This document shows positions 36,038-43,737 of a stretch of 47,288 nucleotides of DNA, piece by piece (within the stretch, counting starts at the first letter, position 1; each line of letters opens with the position of its first letter). This DNA comes from an uncultured Bacteroidales bacterium (GTDB lineage Bacteria > Bacteroidota > Bacteroidia > Bacteroidales > WCHB1-69). Where the stretch lies: contig ONQE01000016.1 in assembly GCA_900319925.1 (NCBI GenBank), positions 1-47,288 of the forward strand. The letters run 5' to 3'. Under the pieces are notes generated by a model. That model was not told where the DNA came from. It was given only the letters and a program-made list of their open reading frames with translations, and ran no database searches. Both the position numbers and the translations under genes were made by a program.

Positions 36038-37066
36038 TTACTTTTTGACTTTTAACGACCCCTTTTTCTTCAGATAAGGGAGGAGATATTCGCTTAAATC
36101 CAACCGCATCAGCTGGGCGGGAAGGTCAAAGTTGATGCCCATGACTGTCGTGTTGAAATGCTCGCAGGTCAGATAATAATCCGTTCCATTACGTGAAGCA
36201 ATGGCCTCGATTTGAGCTTTGAGACTTGAATTGAAATCCAAACGCCGCTTGTTTCCGGAAAAGAAAGAGCCGTCTTTGAAATCGTACAACAAAATGAGGA
36301 AAGGATGGAGCGATGTCAGGATATGGTCCTTGTCATAATCGTACCCACACAATACAATAATTTGATGTTCAGGAATATACGTAGCTCCCGTGATCAGTCC
36401 TTTCACATCGTAGGAGTCACGCCGATGGGCAACATGGGTGCCGGGGGTCTTGGGCAGACTGTAAACGGTGGTCTGCAACGAACTCCACTGTTTGGTGAAA
36501 AGGTAGATGCTGTCACCCGAAACGACGAACGCCTCGCAGTCGAAGTCGGTGATTCGCGAACTAGGGGTGAAGTCGGTCTGATCCTCATACGAGAATCGGA
36601 TGGTATCGACTTCGTATGTCTTATCCAATATGGACTTTTTGTTGACCCGATAGATTTGGAGATTCCGTCTGTTACCGCTGTTGTTGCCTATGTCGCCGAG
36701 GTACAGGTAGAGGCTGTCCTGAGCGATCTCTTCGCTGTCCTGACTTTGGATTTTTTTCAAATGGGAGGTGTCCAAGATGGTCGCATGGGTACTGTCAATG
36801 CAATAGATGTTCTTGTCTTGATGGTCGTTATAAGTCCAATAGCCGTTGTTCCAGTAGAACAGCGAAGAAGTTCCATGCAGTGCAGCGTCCAGGTTGCCTA
36901 CCACAGAAGCTTTGACTTTGGCAGGGGCGTACTTGCAGCTGCCGTCATTGACGTTGGCTTTGGTGTCATAATTGGTGGCCGCTGGGTCGGTACAGCCGCA
37001 CACCTGAGCCCGGCTGCACGACGTGCCCGCTATCAACAGGCAAGCGAAAAGGAGAGCCATCCGCAT
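36038..37066 (-). CDS. Exported paralogue of the preceding T9SS protein, without sorting domain
   Basis: From the ATG at 37066 the protein has 342 residues; its signal peptide is MRMALLFACLLIAGTSCSRAQ. It matches the gene at 34711-36027 throughout: GCTDPAATNYDTKANVNDGS, YWTYNDHQDKNIYCIDST, SYEDQTDFTPSS, FDCEAFVVSGDSIYLFTKQW, GLITGATYIPEHQIIVLCGY and FFSGNKRRLDF all have close partners there. It stops at YLLPYLKKKGSLKVKK and so lacks the C-terminal sorting domain. The ATGs at 37099 and the GTG at 37114 lie at or inside the promoter box at 37104-37111; 37099 remains possible for a leaderless transcript. The pair arose by tandem duplication. Function unknown. Confidence 0.83.
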   Translation of the reverse strand: MRMALLFACLLIAGTSCSRAQVCGCTDPAATNYDTKANVNDGSCKYAPAKVKASVVGNLDAALHGTSSLFYWNNGYWTYNDHQDKNIYCIDSTHATILDTSHLKKIQSQDSEEIAQDSLYLYLGDIGNNSGNRRNLQIYRVNKKSILDKTYEVDTIRFSYEDQTDFTPSSRITDFDCEAFVVSGDSIYLFTKQWSSLQTTVYSLPKTPGTHVAHRRDSYDVKGLITGATYIPEHQIIVLCGYDYDKDHILTSLHPFLILLYDFKDGSFFSGNKRRLDFNSSLKAQIEAIASRNGTDYYLTCEHFNTTVMGINFDLPAQLMRLDLSEYLLPYLKKKGSLKVKK

Positions 37067-37103
37067 AGAGGACAAAGAATTACAAATACACTTTTTCATA
37101 CGG

Positions 37104-37111
37104 CAAAAATA
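37104..37111 (-). promoter_or_regulatory. -7 promoter box of the tandem paralogue operon
   Basis: On the minus strand TATTTTTG followed by C. It overlaps the longest open frame of the gene and argues for the start at 37066. Confidence 0.6.
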
Positions 37112-37207
37112 CACTTTTTTTGAGCTTGGACATTGTACTTTGAGCTTTGAACTATAACCGTCAAAAAACTTGCTTCAATAACCCATAACCTATAACCATT
37201 AAAATCG

Positions 37208-37215
37208 TATTTTTG
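37208..37215 (+). promoter_or_regulatory. -7 promoter box of lpxH
   Basis: TATTTTTG followed by C. The GTG at 37220 would coincide with the expected transcription start, so the ATG at 37250 is the better start codon. Confidence 0.6.
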
Positions 37216-37249
37216 CCGCGTGAAAGATTCGGAACAATACACCCAAGAG

Positions 37250-38005
37250 ATGACACTCCACGGCAACTGCCTGTTCGTGTCGGACGCGCATTTCCGCACC
37301 CCGCCGGACAAAGCCAGCGAGGAGAGGGAACTGAAGCTCGTGCATCTACTTAAGAATCAAAAGGATAAACTTCAGCATCTTTTCCTTTTGGGCGACATCT
37401 TCGACTATTGGTTCGAGTACCGCGACGTGGTGCCGAAGGGGTATGTCACGCTGTTCTCCTGTCTGAAGGAACTGCACTCGCAAGGGGTTCAGATTCATTA
37501 TTTTACGGGCAACCACGATATGTGGGTGGAGGATTATTTCACGCAGACGTTCGGGGCTATCGTCTATCGCGAGGCACGGATGCTCACCATCAACGGGCAC
37601 CGTTGTTTCGTGGGCCACGGTGACGGGTTAGGCGGAAAGCAGCGCAAGTACCTGCTCATCAAGCGGATTTTCAACAACCGGTTCAACTGGTGGCTCTACG
37701 GCCTGCTGCACCCGCGGCAGTCGTTCGCCATCGCACGGTTCTGTTCTCGGATTAGTCGTAACTCCCATAACGATAGTATGTTGCATTTTCACGGTGAAGA
37801 TGAGTTTCAAGTGCAGTTCGCCCGTGAATTGTTGCAGACCACTGATGTTGAGTATTTCATCTTTGCACACCGTCACGTGCCCACATGCTACGAGCTTGCG
37901 CCAGGTCACCTTTTCTTCAATACCGGTGACTGGTTGGACAATTTCAGCTACATCTCTTTTGCCTCAAAAGACACCGAACCTGTATTAAATGAAAAAGTTA
38001 TGTAA
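37250..38005 (+). CDS. lpxH: UDP-2,3-diacylglucosamine diphosphatase
   Basis: Cleaves UDP-2,3-diacylglucosamine to lipid X in lipid A synthesis, at the inner face of the inner membrane. The calcineurin-like metal motifs appear in order: FVSDAHF, LLGDIFDYW, FTGNHDMW, GHGDGLGG and FAHRHVP, with NTGDWLDN near the end. The FDYWFEY and GDGLGG contexts separate it from generic phosphoesterases. From the ATG at 37250 the length is 251 residues; a GTG at 37220 would add ten residues but coincides with the promoter. The next frame begins before its stop, though that gene's real start is probably further on. Confidence 0.92.
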   Translation: MTLHGNCLFVSDAHFRTPPDKASEERELKLVHLLKNQKDKLQHLFLLGDIFDYWFEYRDVVPKGYVTLFSCLKELHSQGVQIHYFTGNHDMWVEDYFTQTFGAIVYREARMLTINGHRCFVGHGDGLGGKQRKYLLIKRIFNNRFNWWLYGLLHPRQSFAIARFCSRISRNSHNDSMLHFHGEDEFQVQFARELLQTTDVEYFIFAHRHVPTCYELAPGHLFFNTGDWLDNFSYISFASKDTEPVLNEKVM

Positions 38006-38072
38006 CAAAATCACCTTTTCGTGCGACAAAAAGAGCGTGGAGAATCTTTTGACAAGTTTTCCATGTGATAAG

Positions 38073-39380
38073 ATGCTTAATATAAAGAAGATATGTTTCT
38101 TAGGGGCGCTGTTTGTCTTGATGATAGTTGGCGCGTGGCGAAGTATGGCACAAAATTGCCCTCCGAAACCGCTACCCTATTTCGAGAACTTCGAGACGGG
38201 ATTTTACAGTTCCTCCTCAAGTGGTTGGTTAATACAATCAGCGGATTCCACTTTCCTTTATCCCGAAAATTGCTGGATACAATGTTGCACGCACTTGTAC
38301 GCATGGGGCTGGCCCACAGAAGTTCTCTACCATCCGCCAGAGATGTCACCTGACCGCATGATGATGTTGAACCGACAAACCAGAACGTGGGTGCTGCCTC
38401 CTGATGTGCAGGAGAGAAGCATGATTGCCCCATCTCTTCAGGAATCCCCTACCAGTATTACCTTTTCAGCCGTTTACAATGCTCTGAATGCCACCACCGA
38501 CACTTCTCTCGTCTTTGGAGCCCCTTTGTCCATTGGCTATGTGACAACCATTACCGACACATTAGAAGGCTATGTGCCGATAGATACTTTTTATATTCTC
38601 AGTTCATGGGATGATATTAACAACCCCACGTACTGCACGCTTGACCTCGCGTGCAAGGGAATTACCATTCCTCCACCCCATATATTGGTGCTCCGGGTGG
38701 CAGAAGACTTTAATGATTGGTTCGGTGCTGTTTGGATACATGTCAATGACATCACTTTTTCCAATGAGATTCCTATCGACACCACTATCACCTATCTTGA
38801 CAGCGTTTGCATAGGAGAGCCATTCGAGGGGTATGGCTTTACCGTTCAAGCACAAAACACAGCCGGTGTCTATACGTTTACACGTACAGAATGCACCGAC
38901 ACCGCTTCCATTTTGCATGAACTGACGCTCACGGTGCATCCGGAAATGCACACGACGCTTATCGAGTACATCTCTCCTGACGAAAGCGTGTATCACGATG
39001 GAGTGGCATATTCCAGTCCGGGCGATTACACTTTCACCTACACCTCCTCCAACGGCTGCGATTCCGTGGTAGAGCTTCATATTCTATATCACCCAGACGA
39101 AATTCCCCAGCTCACCGTATGGTTACCCAATGCGTTCATGCCTAACAAGCCTACACTCAACAACGTGTTCCGGCCAGTGTTCAATTATCCAGAAGAAATA
39201 GAATCCTACAGCATGGAAATCTACAACCGCTGGGGAGGACTGGTTTTCCGCACGGAGGAACTGTCATTCGGCTGGGATGGTGCCAACGCGCCCGAAGGCG
39301 TTTATACGTGTGTGGTGTGCTACAGGCAGTTTGGCGGAAAGAAAAAAACTATAACTGGCAGCGTAACATTGTTAAGATAG
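38073..39380 (+). CDS. T9SS cargo protein with type B sorting domain
   Basis: From the ATG at 38073 the protein has 435 residues, beginning with MLNIKKICFLGALFVLMIVG and an expected cleavage after SMAQ. An upstream ATG at 37989, inside lpxH, would add 28 residues ahead of the signal peptide and is less likely. Residues about 30-230 look like a MAM/jelly-roll module (YFENFETGFY, WVLPPDVQERSMIAP); then come two repeat segments with conserved Cys (TYLDSVCIGEPFEGYGF, SNGCDSVVELHI). The end, VWLPNAFMPNKPTLNNVFRP to WDGANAPEGVYTCVV, is the gliding-motility-associated (type B) sorting domain of the Type IX system. The product is secreted and probably attached to the surface. Its role is unknown. Confidence 0.88.
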   Translation: MLNIKKICFLGALFVLMIVGAWRSMAQNCPPKPLPYFENFETGFYSSSSSGWLIQSADSTFLYPENCWIQCCTHLYAWGWPTEVLYHPPEMSPDRMMMLNRQTRTWVLPPDVQERSMIAPSLQESPTSITFSAVYNALNATTDTSLVFGAPLSIGYVTTITDTLEGYVPIDTFYILSSWDDINNPTYCTLDLACKGITIPPPHILVLRVAEDFNDWFGAVWIHVNDITFSNEIPIDTTITYLDSVCIGEPFEGYGFTVQAQNTAGVYTFTRTECTDTASILHELTLTVHPEMHTTLIEYISPDESVYHDGVAYSSPGDYTFTYTSSNGCDSVVELHILYHPDEIPQLTVWLPNAFMPNKPTLNNVFRPVFNYPEEIESYSMEIYNRWGGLVFRTEELSFGWDGANAPEGVYTCVVCYRQFGGKKKTITGSVTLLR

Positions 39381-39431
39381 GAATAACAAAACACTAAAAG
39401 TATTCTATCTTCATAAGTCTTGGAAAAATGC

Positions 39432-39439
39432 TATTTTTG
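39432..39439 (+). promoter_or_regulatory. -7 promoter box of era
   Basis: TATTTTTG followed by C, 60 bases before the ATG at 39500. Confidence 0.6.
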
Positions 39440-39499
39440 CCGCCAGAAATTGCAGCGCGGCATTTGATTCGTCAAACCGCTTAATTTGAGACTTTTATT

Positions 39500-40414
39500 A
39501 TGGAACTCCAAAATACACATTCCGATACCACCCCGCACCGTGCGGGTTTCGTCAATATCATCGGTAACCCCAATGTGGGCAAAAGCACACTGATGAACCA
39601 GTTAGTGGGCGAGAAGGTCTCCATCATGACCTCCAAGGCGCAGACCACCCGGCACAGAATCAAGGGCATCGTCAACGGCGACGATTTCCAGATTGTCTAT
39701 TCCGACCTGCCTGGCGTGCTCGACCCCGCCTACATGATGCAGAAGTACATGATGAAGTTCGTCACCGACTCGCTGCAGGACGCAGACATTATCCTCTATC
39801 TCATCGAGTGCGGCGAGACCAGATACAATGAGGAACTGGTTGCGAAGATCAACAAGATGGGGATCCCCGTCGTGTTCATCATCAACAAGACGGACAAATA
39901 CACCGAAGAGCAGGTGGAGGAATCGAAGAGCCACTGGCAATCGATTCTCCCCACCGCCGATGTCTTCGCCATCTCCGCGTTGAAGGGCGTGAACATCGAG
40001 GCGGTGCGCGACCGCATCATCGAACTGCTGCCCGAGTGCCCGCCCTATTTCCCGAAAGACGCCCTCACCGACCGCCCGATGCGCTTCTTCGTGTCGGAAC
40101 TCATCCGCGAGCAGATCCTTCTGCAGTACAAGAAGGAGATCCCCTACAGCGTCGAAGTGGTGGTGGAGAGCTACAAGGAGGAACCCGACCTCATCCGGAT
40201 AGCCGCGACCCTCTACGTGGAACGTTCCACGCAGAAGGCCATCATCATCGGCAGCAAGGGCTCGGCCATCAAGAAGTTAGGTACCGACGCACGGATGTCC
40301 ATCGAGGATTTCCTGCAAAAGCACATTTACCTCGATCTGTCCGTCAAGGTCCTCAAAGACTGGCGCAACAACGAGCTGCAGATGAAACGTTTCGGCTATT
40401 CGTTGGGGGATTGA
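39500..40414 (+). CDS. era: GTPase Era
   Basis: Binds the 3' end of 16S rRNA and helps mature the small ribosomal subunit. The 304 residues contain the P-loop GNPNVGKSTLMN, the switch region KAQTTRHRIKG, the G3 motif in YSDLPGVLD, NKTD as G4 and ISALKG as G5. The C-terminal KH domain has the GSKGSAIKKLGTDARMSIED segment that binds RNA, followed by YLDLSVKVLKDWRNNE. The G3 motif reads DLPG where most Era proteins have DTPG. It is monocistronic, followed by a cluster of inverted repeats. Confidence 0.97.
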   Translation: MELQNTHSDTTPHRAGFVNIIGNPNVGKSTLMNQLVGEKVSIMTSKAQTTRHRIKGIVNGDDFQIVYSDLPGVLDPAYMMQKYMMKFVTDSLQDADIILYLIECGETRYNEELVAKINKMGIPVVFIINKTDKYTEEQVEESKSHWQSILPTADVFAISALKGVNIEAVRDRIIELLPECPPYFPKDALTDRPMRFFVSELIREQILLQYKKEIPYSVEVVVESYKEEPDLIRIAATLYVERSTQKAIIIGSKGSAIKKLGTDARMSIEDFLQKHIYLDLSVKVLKDWRNNELQMKRFGYSLGD

Positions 40415-40422
40415 GAGATTTA

Positions 40423-40500
40423 TTGCGGAAAACTGCGGAAAGGCGGAAAAGTGCAGAAATGTTTCCGCATGTTTCCGCTTTTCCGCATCAATTTCCGCAA
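40423..40500. repeat. Cluster of inverted GCGGAAA repeats
   Basis: GCGGAAA occurs at 40425, 40435 and 40443, and its complement TTTCCGC at 40462, 40472, 40480 and 40492; the outermost pair extends to TTGCGGAAA/TTTCCGCAA (40423-40431, 40492-40500). Several alternative hairpins are possible. It lies between era and a convergent gene and may stop transcription, though it has no clear T-run. Confidence 0.85.
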
Positions 40501-40538
40501 AAAGAGCGCTTGACTACTGACAAGGTCGTTAAAAGACG

Positions 40539-40997
40539 CTAATCTTTCAACTTCTTCACTTTCAAGCTGATGAAAGCCTCCGTGATGGTGTCGTCGTTGT
40601 CGTCACGATCGCCTTTCTCGTCATCGTCGTCGCTGTCTCCGTCGGACGACTTCTGCTCTTTGTAAGACGCATTCATCCCTTTGATTTGTGCATTGCTGAG
40701 GTCCAACAGCAGGTCGAAAATCGGATCCTCCTCAAATTTATGCAAGCTGTCATTCAGAAAGACAACGTCTTTCATCAGTCGGAGAAGTTTATGCATAAAC
40801 AGCAGGAAATCCTTCTTGGAGGCATGGAACTCCATTTCCCCATCCTGGTCGGGAGAATCTTCTTCTTCCTGATCCTCCTCGGCCGTCTCTTTGCTAACCG
40901 TTTCGTTCTTGACAACTTCATTCGTTGCCTCGTTTTCCGCAGGCATCTTGGTGCCGCAACCCTGTTCGGGCAAATTTTCTTCGTTTTTCTTTTTCAT
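40539..40997 (-). CDS. Acidic protein of unknown function
   Basis: From the ATG at 40997 the protein has 152 residues, no signal peptide and no membrane segment. Two acidic, disordered-looking stretches (EEDQEEEDSPDQDGEMEF at about 45-62 and DGDSDDDDEKGDRDDNDD near 120-138) flank a helical core (KKDFLLFMHKLLRLMKDVVF, then LHKFEEDPIFDLLLDLSNAQ). It ends in ITEAFISLKVKKLKD. The layout suggests a cytosolic binding partner or chaperone-like protein, but I recognise no family. The upstream part of the open frame to 41048 contains the promoter box and is not used. Confidence 0.75.
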   Translation of the reverse strand: MKKKNEENLPEQGCGTKMPAENEATNEVVKNETVSKETAEEDQEEEDSPDQDGEMEFHASKKDFLLFMHKLLRLMKDVVFLNDSLHKFEEDPIFDLLLDLSNAQIKGMNASYKEQKSSDGDSDDDDEKGDRDDNDDTITEAFISLKVKKLKD

Positions 40998-41017
40998 AAT
41001 ATTAAAATTTTGTGCCA

Positions 41018-41025
41018 CAAAGATA
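41018..41025 (-). promoter_or_regulatory. -7 promoter box of the acidic protein gene
   Basis: On the minus strand TATCTTTG, 20 bases before the ATG at 40997. Confidence 0.55.
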
Positions 41026-41177
41026 CATCGGAAAATCCCTGTTGTCAAGCATTTTTTTAAGTATCACAACCTTCTGACAATCGCAATAATGTAAAATTCC
41101 GTTAACTATTAATTGTTAAAATAAAGTGGCACATTTCGCAGATTTTCGCAGTTTGCACCGCAAAAACGAAAATAATG

Positions 41178-41185
41178 TATCTTTG
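41178..41185 (+). promoter_or_regulatory. -7 promoter box of pta
   Basis: TATCTTTG followed by C. The transcript would start just before the heptamer repeat and have a leader of about 140 bases. Confidence 0.6.
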
Positions 41186-41196
41186 CAGCCGAGTTT

Positions 41197-41270
41197 GACT
41201 TGTGACTTGTGACTTGTGACTTGTGACTTGTGACTTGTGACTTGTGACTTGTGACTTGTGACTTGTGACT
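41197..41270. repeat. Heptamer repeat (GACTTGT)10 in the pta leader
   Basis: Ten perfect copies of GACTTGT run from 41197 to 41266, followed by a partial copy and by GCTAACTGCTAACTAACC, itself a short repeat. The tract lies between the pta promoter box and the start codon. Copy number could vary by replication slippage, but outside the coding frame. Confidence 0.97.
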
Positions 41271-41333
41271 GCTAACTGCTAACTAACCACTATGCCTAAA
41301 ACATCAAACATTAAATAAACAATTCTACAAACA

Positions 41334-42341
41334 ATGAACATCATCGAAAAAATCAAAGAGAACGCCAAGAAGGCCAACAAACGCATCGTTTTGGCCGAGG
41401 GCGAGGAGGAAAGAAACTTAAAGGCTGCCGACATCATCATCGAAAACGGCTACGCCAACATCACGCTTTTGGGTAACAAGGCCACCATCGAGGCCAAAGC
41501 TGCCGAATGGGGTCTGAAAAACATCGCGAAGGCTGACATCATCGACCCGATGGACAACCCCAAGAAGGATTTCTACGCCAACATGCTGTACGAAATCCGC
41601 AAGAACAAAGGTATGACGATGGAAGAGGCCCTCAAGAAAGTCGAGGATCCGCTCTACTTGGCCACCCTGCTCATCAAGAACAAGGACGTTGACGGCGAGG
41701 TCACTGGCGCACAGCACGCCACCGGCGATGTGCTCCGTCCCGCCTTCCAAATCGTGAAGACCCTGCCCGGCATCTCCGTGGTTTCCGGCGCCTTCATCAT
41801 GTGCTTCCAAGACAAGAAGTGGGGTGACGACGGCGTGATGGTCTTCGCCGACTGCGCCGCCGACCCGAACACCGACGAGAACAAGCTCGCCCAGATTGCC
41901 GTGGTGACAGCCCAGACCGCCCGCACCATCGCTGGCATCGAACCGCGCGTGGCCATGCTGAGCTTCTCCACCAAAGGTTCCGCCAAGCACGAACTGGTCG
42001 ACAGAGTGGTAAACGCCACCCGTATCGCCAAGGAAATGGATCCCAACCTCGTGATCGACGGCGAACTGCAGGCCGATGCCGCCATCATCCCGTCCGTGGG
42101 TGCCCAGAAAGCTCCCGGCAGCCCCGTCGCCGGAAAGGCCAACGTGCTGGTGTTCCCGTCGTTGGAGACCGGCAACATTGCCTACAAGCTCGTGCAGCGC
42201 TTCGCCGGCGCGGAAGCCATCGGCCCCGTCATGCAGGGCATGGCCGCTCCTATCAACGACCTCTCCCGCGGCTGCTCCGTCGAGGACATCGTCAGCCTCG
42301 TGGCCATCACCGCCTGCCAAGCCGCCGGCAATACGTTCTAA
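41334..42341 (+). CDS. pta: Phosphate acetyltransferase
   Basis: Interconverts acetyl-CoA and acetyl phosphate, the first step of acetate production with ATP gain. The 335-residue protein is the short form without the N-terminal DRTGG domain. Family marks are RIVLAEGEEERNLKAA, TGAQHATGDVLRPAFQIVKT, MLSFSTKGSAKHE, DGELQADAAIIPSVGAQKAP and NVLVFPSLETGNIAYKLVQR. Acetate kinase, a common neighbour in Bacteroidetes, is not next to it here; a permease gene follows a perfect palindrome. The leader holds a heptamer repeat. Confidence 0.96.
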   Translation: MNIIEKIKENAKKANKRIVLAEGEEERNLKAADIIIENGYANITLLGNKATIEAKAAEWGLKNIAKADIIDPMDNPKKDFYANMLYEIRKNKGMTMEEALKKVEDPLYLATLLIKNKDVDGEVTGAQHATGDVLRPAFQIVKTLPGISVVSGAFIMCFQDKKWGDDGVMVFADCAADPNTDENKLAQIAVVTAQTARTIAGIEPRVAMLSFSTKGSAKHELVDRVVNATRIAKEMDPNLVIDGELQADAAIIPSVGAQKAPGSPVAGKANVLVFPSLETGNIAYKLVQRFAGAEAIGPVMQGMAAPINDLSRGCSVEDIVSLVAITACQAAGNTF

Positions 42342-42356
42342 CCGATAAACCCTTTT

Positions 42357-42386
42357 TGTAGAGACGTGCCATGGCACGTCTCTACA
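42357..42386. repeat. 30-bp perfect palindrome between pta and the permease gene
   Basis: Bases 42357-42371 and 42372-42386 are exact reverse complements; each arm carries GTAGAGACGTGCC. Sequences of this kind (GTAGAGAC-G...-GTCTCTAC) are scattered between genes in many Bacteroidetes. It could stop transcription or be a small mobile repeat. Confidence 0.92.
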
Positions 42387-42395
42387 TTTATATAT

Positions 42396-43625
42396 ATGTC
42401 TCAATTTTCCTACCACTGGCAATTAGCACACCGCATCCTGCACGACAAGGGCGACCGTTTCTCAAAACCCATCATCCGCCTGTCGGTGTTCGGGGTGTCG
42501 TTGGGTATGGTCATTATGCTGATTGCCATCGGAATCACCTCGGGCTACAAACAGGTCATCGAGGATAAGGTGGTGGCCATGGGCCAGCATATCCGCATCT
42601 CCCACTACGACCGCAACTACTCTTACGAACAAGTTCCCATCATGCTGAATGACACGCTGTTGGGGATTCTGCAAAACCACCCCGACATAACCGCCATACA
42701 GCCGTACGCCACCAAAGTGGGTATCATCAAGACGGCCGACCAAGTGGAGGGCATCGTGCTGAAAGGGGTGGACAAATCGTTCAACGGTCGCGATTTTTCC
42801 CGTAATATGCTGGAAGGCGACACGTTGCAGTTGAACGATACTACCGCCGACAACCACATCATCCTTTCCAAACGGTTGGCTGACAAACTGCAACTGAAAG
42901 TCGGCGACAAGGTGCGCACCTACTTCGTACAGGATCCGCCGAGACAGCGAAGCTTCACGCTGTCAGGAATTTACGAAACTGGATTACCCGAATACGATAC
43001 TAAATTTGCGCTCGTGGATCTGCGCCACGTGCAAAAGCTCAACGACTGGGATTCCGCCCAAGTGAGCGGCATCGAGGTGCTGGCCAGCGACTACAACAAG
43101 ATGGACGAAGTTGGCGAACAGCTTCACCATCAGATCGATATAAACCTGAAAGCCGAAACCGTGAAACAGATTTACCCCGAGATCTTCGACTGGATTGCCC
43201 TGTTCGACACCAACGTCTCCGTGTTGCTCATCATCACGACCTGCGTCTGCATGATTACGATGATGTCCGTGTTTTTCATCATCGTGTTAGGACAGACACG
43301 CCTTATCGGCATCCTTAAGACCTTGGGAATGAAGACAAAACACGTGGTACAGACTTTCTTGATGGTGGCGGCACGCACGCTGTTCCGAGGCTTGCTCGTG
43401 GGCAACGCCATCGGACTCGGCTTCGGCTGGCTACAACAAAGATTCCACTTCATCAAGCTTAATCCCGACACCTATTATGTGAACTATGTGCCGATCAAGT
43501 TCCAAATCTGGGAAGTGCTGCTGCTGAACCTCGGCGTTTTCGCCGCCTGCATGCTCGTACTGGTTGTGCCGGCATGGATCATCAGCCGGAAAATCTCGCC
43601 GGTAAAAGCGGTGCAATTCGAATAA
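42396..43625 (+). CDS. ABC transporter permease, LolE/FtsX family
   Basis: From the ATG at 42396 the protein has 409 residues: a first membrane helix (IRLSVFGVSLGMVIMLIAIG), a large periplasmic domain (about 50-270) and three C-terminal helices beginning near VSVLLIITTCVCMITMMSVF, the layout of LolC/LolE and MacB permeases. The N-terminal part (AHRILHDKGDRFSKPIIRLS) matches LolE-like proteins that move lipoproteins from the inner membrane. No ATPase gene is adjacent. A GTG at 42366 would start within the palindrome and is not used. Substrate assignment to lipoproteins is inference from the family. Confidence 0.88.
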   Translation: MSQFSYHWQLAHRILHDKGDRFSKPIIRLSVFGVSLGMVIMLIAIGITSGYKQVIEDKVVAMGQHIRISHYDRNYSYEQVPIMLNDTLLGILQNHPDITAIQPYATKVGIIKTADQVEGIVLKGVDKSFNGRDFSRNMLEGDTLQLNDTTADNHIILSKRLADKLQLKVGDKVRTYFVQDPPRQRSFTLSGIYETGLPEYDTKFALVDLRHVQKLNDWDSAQVSGIEVLASDYNKMDEVGEQLHHQIDINLKAETVKQIYPEIFDWIALFDTNVSVLLIITTCVCMITMMSVFFIIVLGQTRLIGILKTLGMKTKHVVQTFLMVAARTLFRGLLVGNAIGLGFGWLQQRFHFIKLNPDTYYVNYVPIKFQIWEVLLLNLGVFAACMLVLVVPAWIISRKISPVKAVQFE

Positions 43626-43703
43626 AACCCCTTTAGGGCGAGAGAATCTGCCCCATTTTCGTAGTTGATGGCGGCGATAGCGGCAAGATCAGAACGCAAC
43701 AAT

Positions 43704-43737
43704 TCGTAGAGGCACAACGTGCCTTATCTCTACGAGT
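43704..43737. repeat. Imperfect palindrome overlapping the gldG stop codon
   Basis: On the plus strand CGTAGAG-GCAC-AAC-GTGCC-TTAT-CTCTACG: outer arms CGTAGAG/CTCTACG and inner arms GGCAC/GTGCC. It contains the gldG stop codon and looks like a decayed relative of the palindrome at 42357-42386. Confidence 0.7.

Noticed and set aside
41197-41266. CRISPR or coding repeat
   Set aside because: The unit is seven bases without spacers and lies outside any supported gene.
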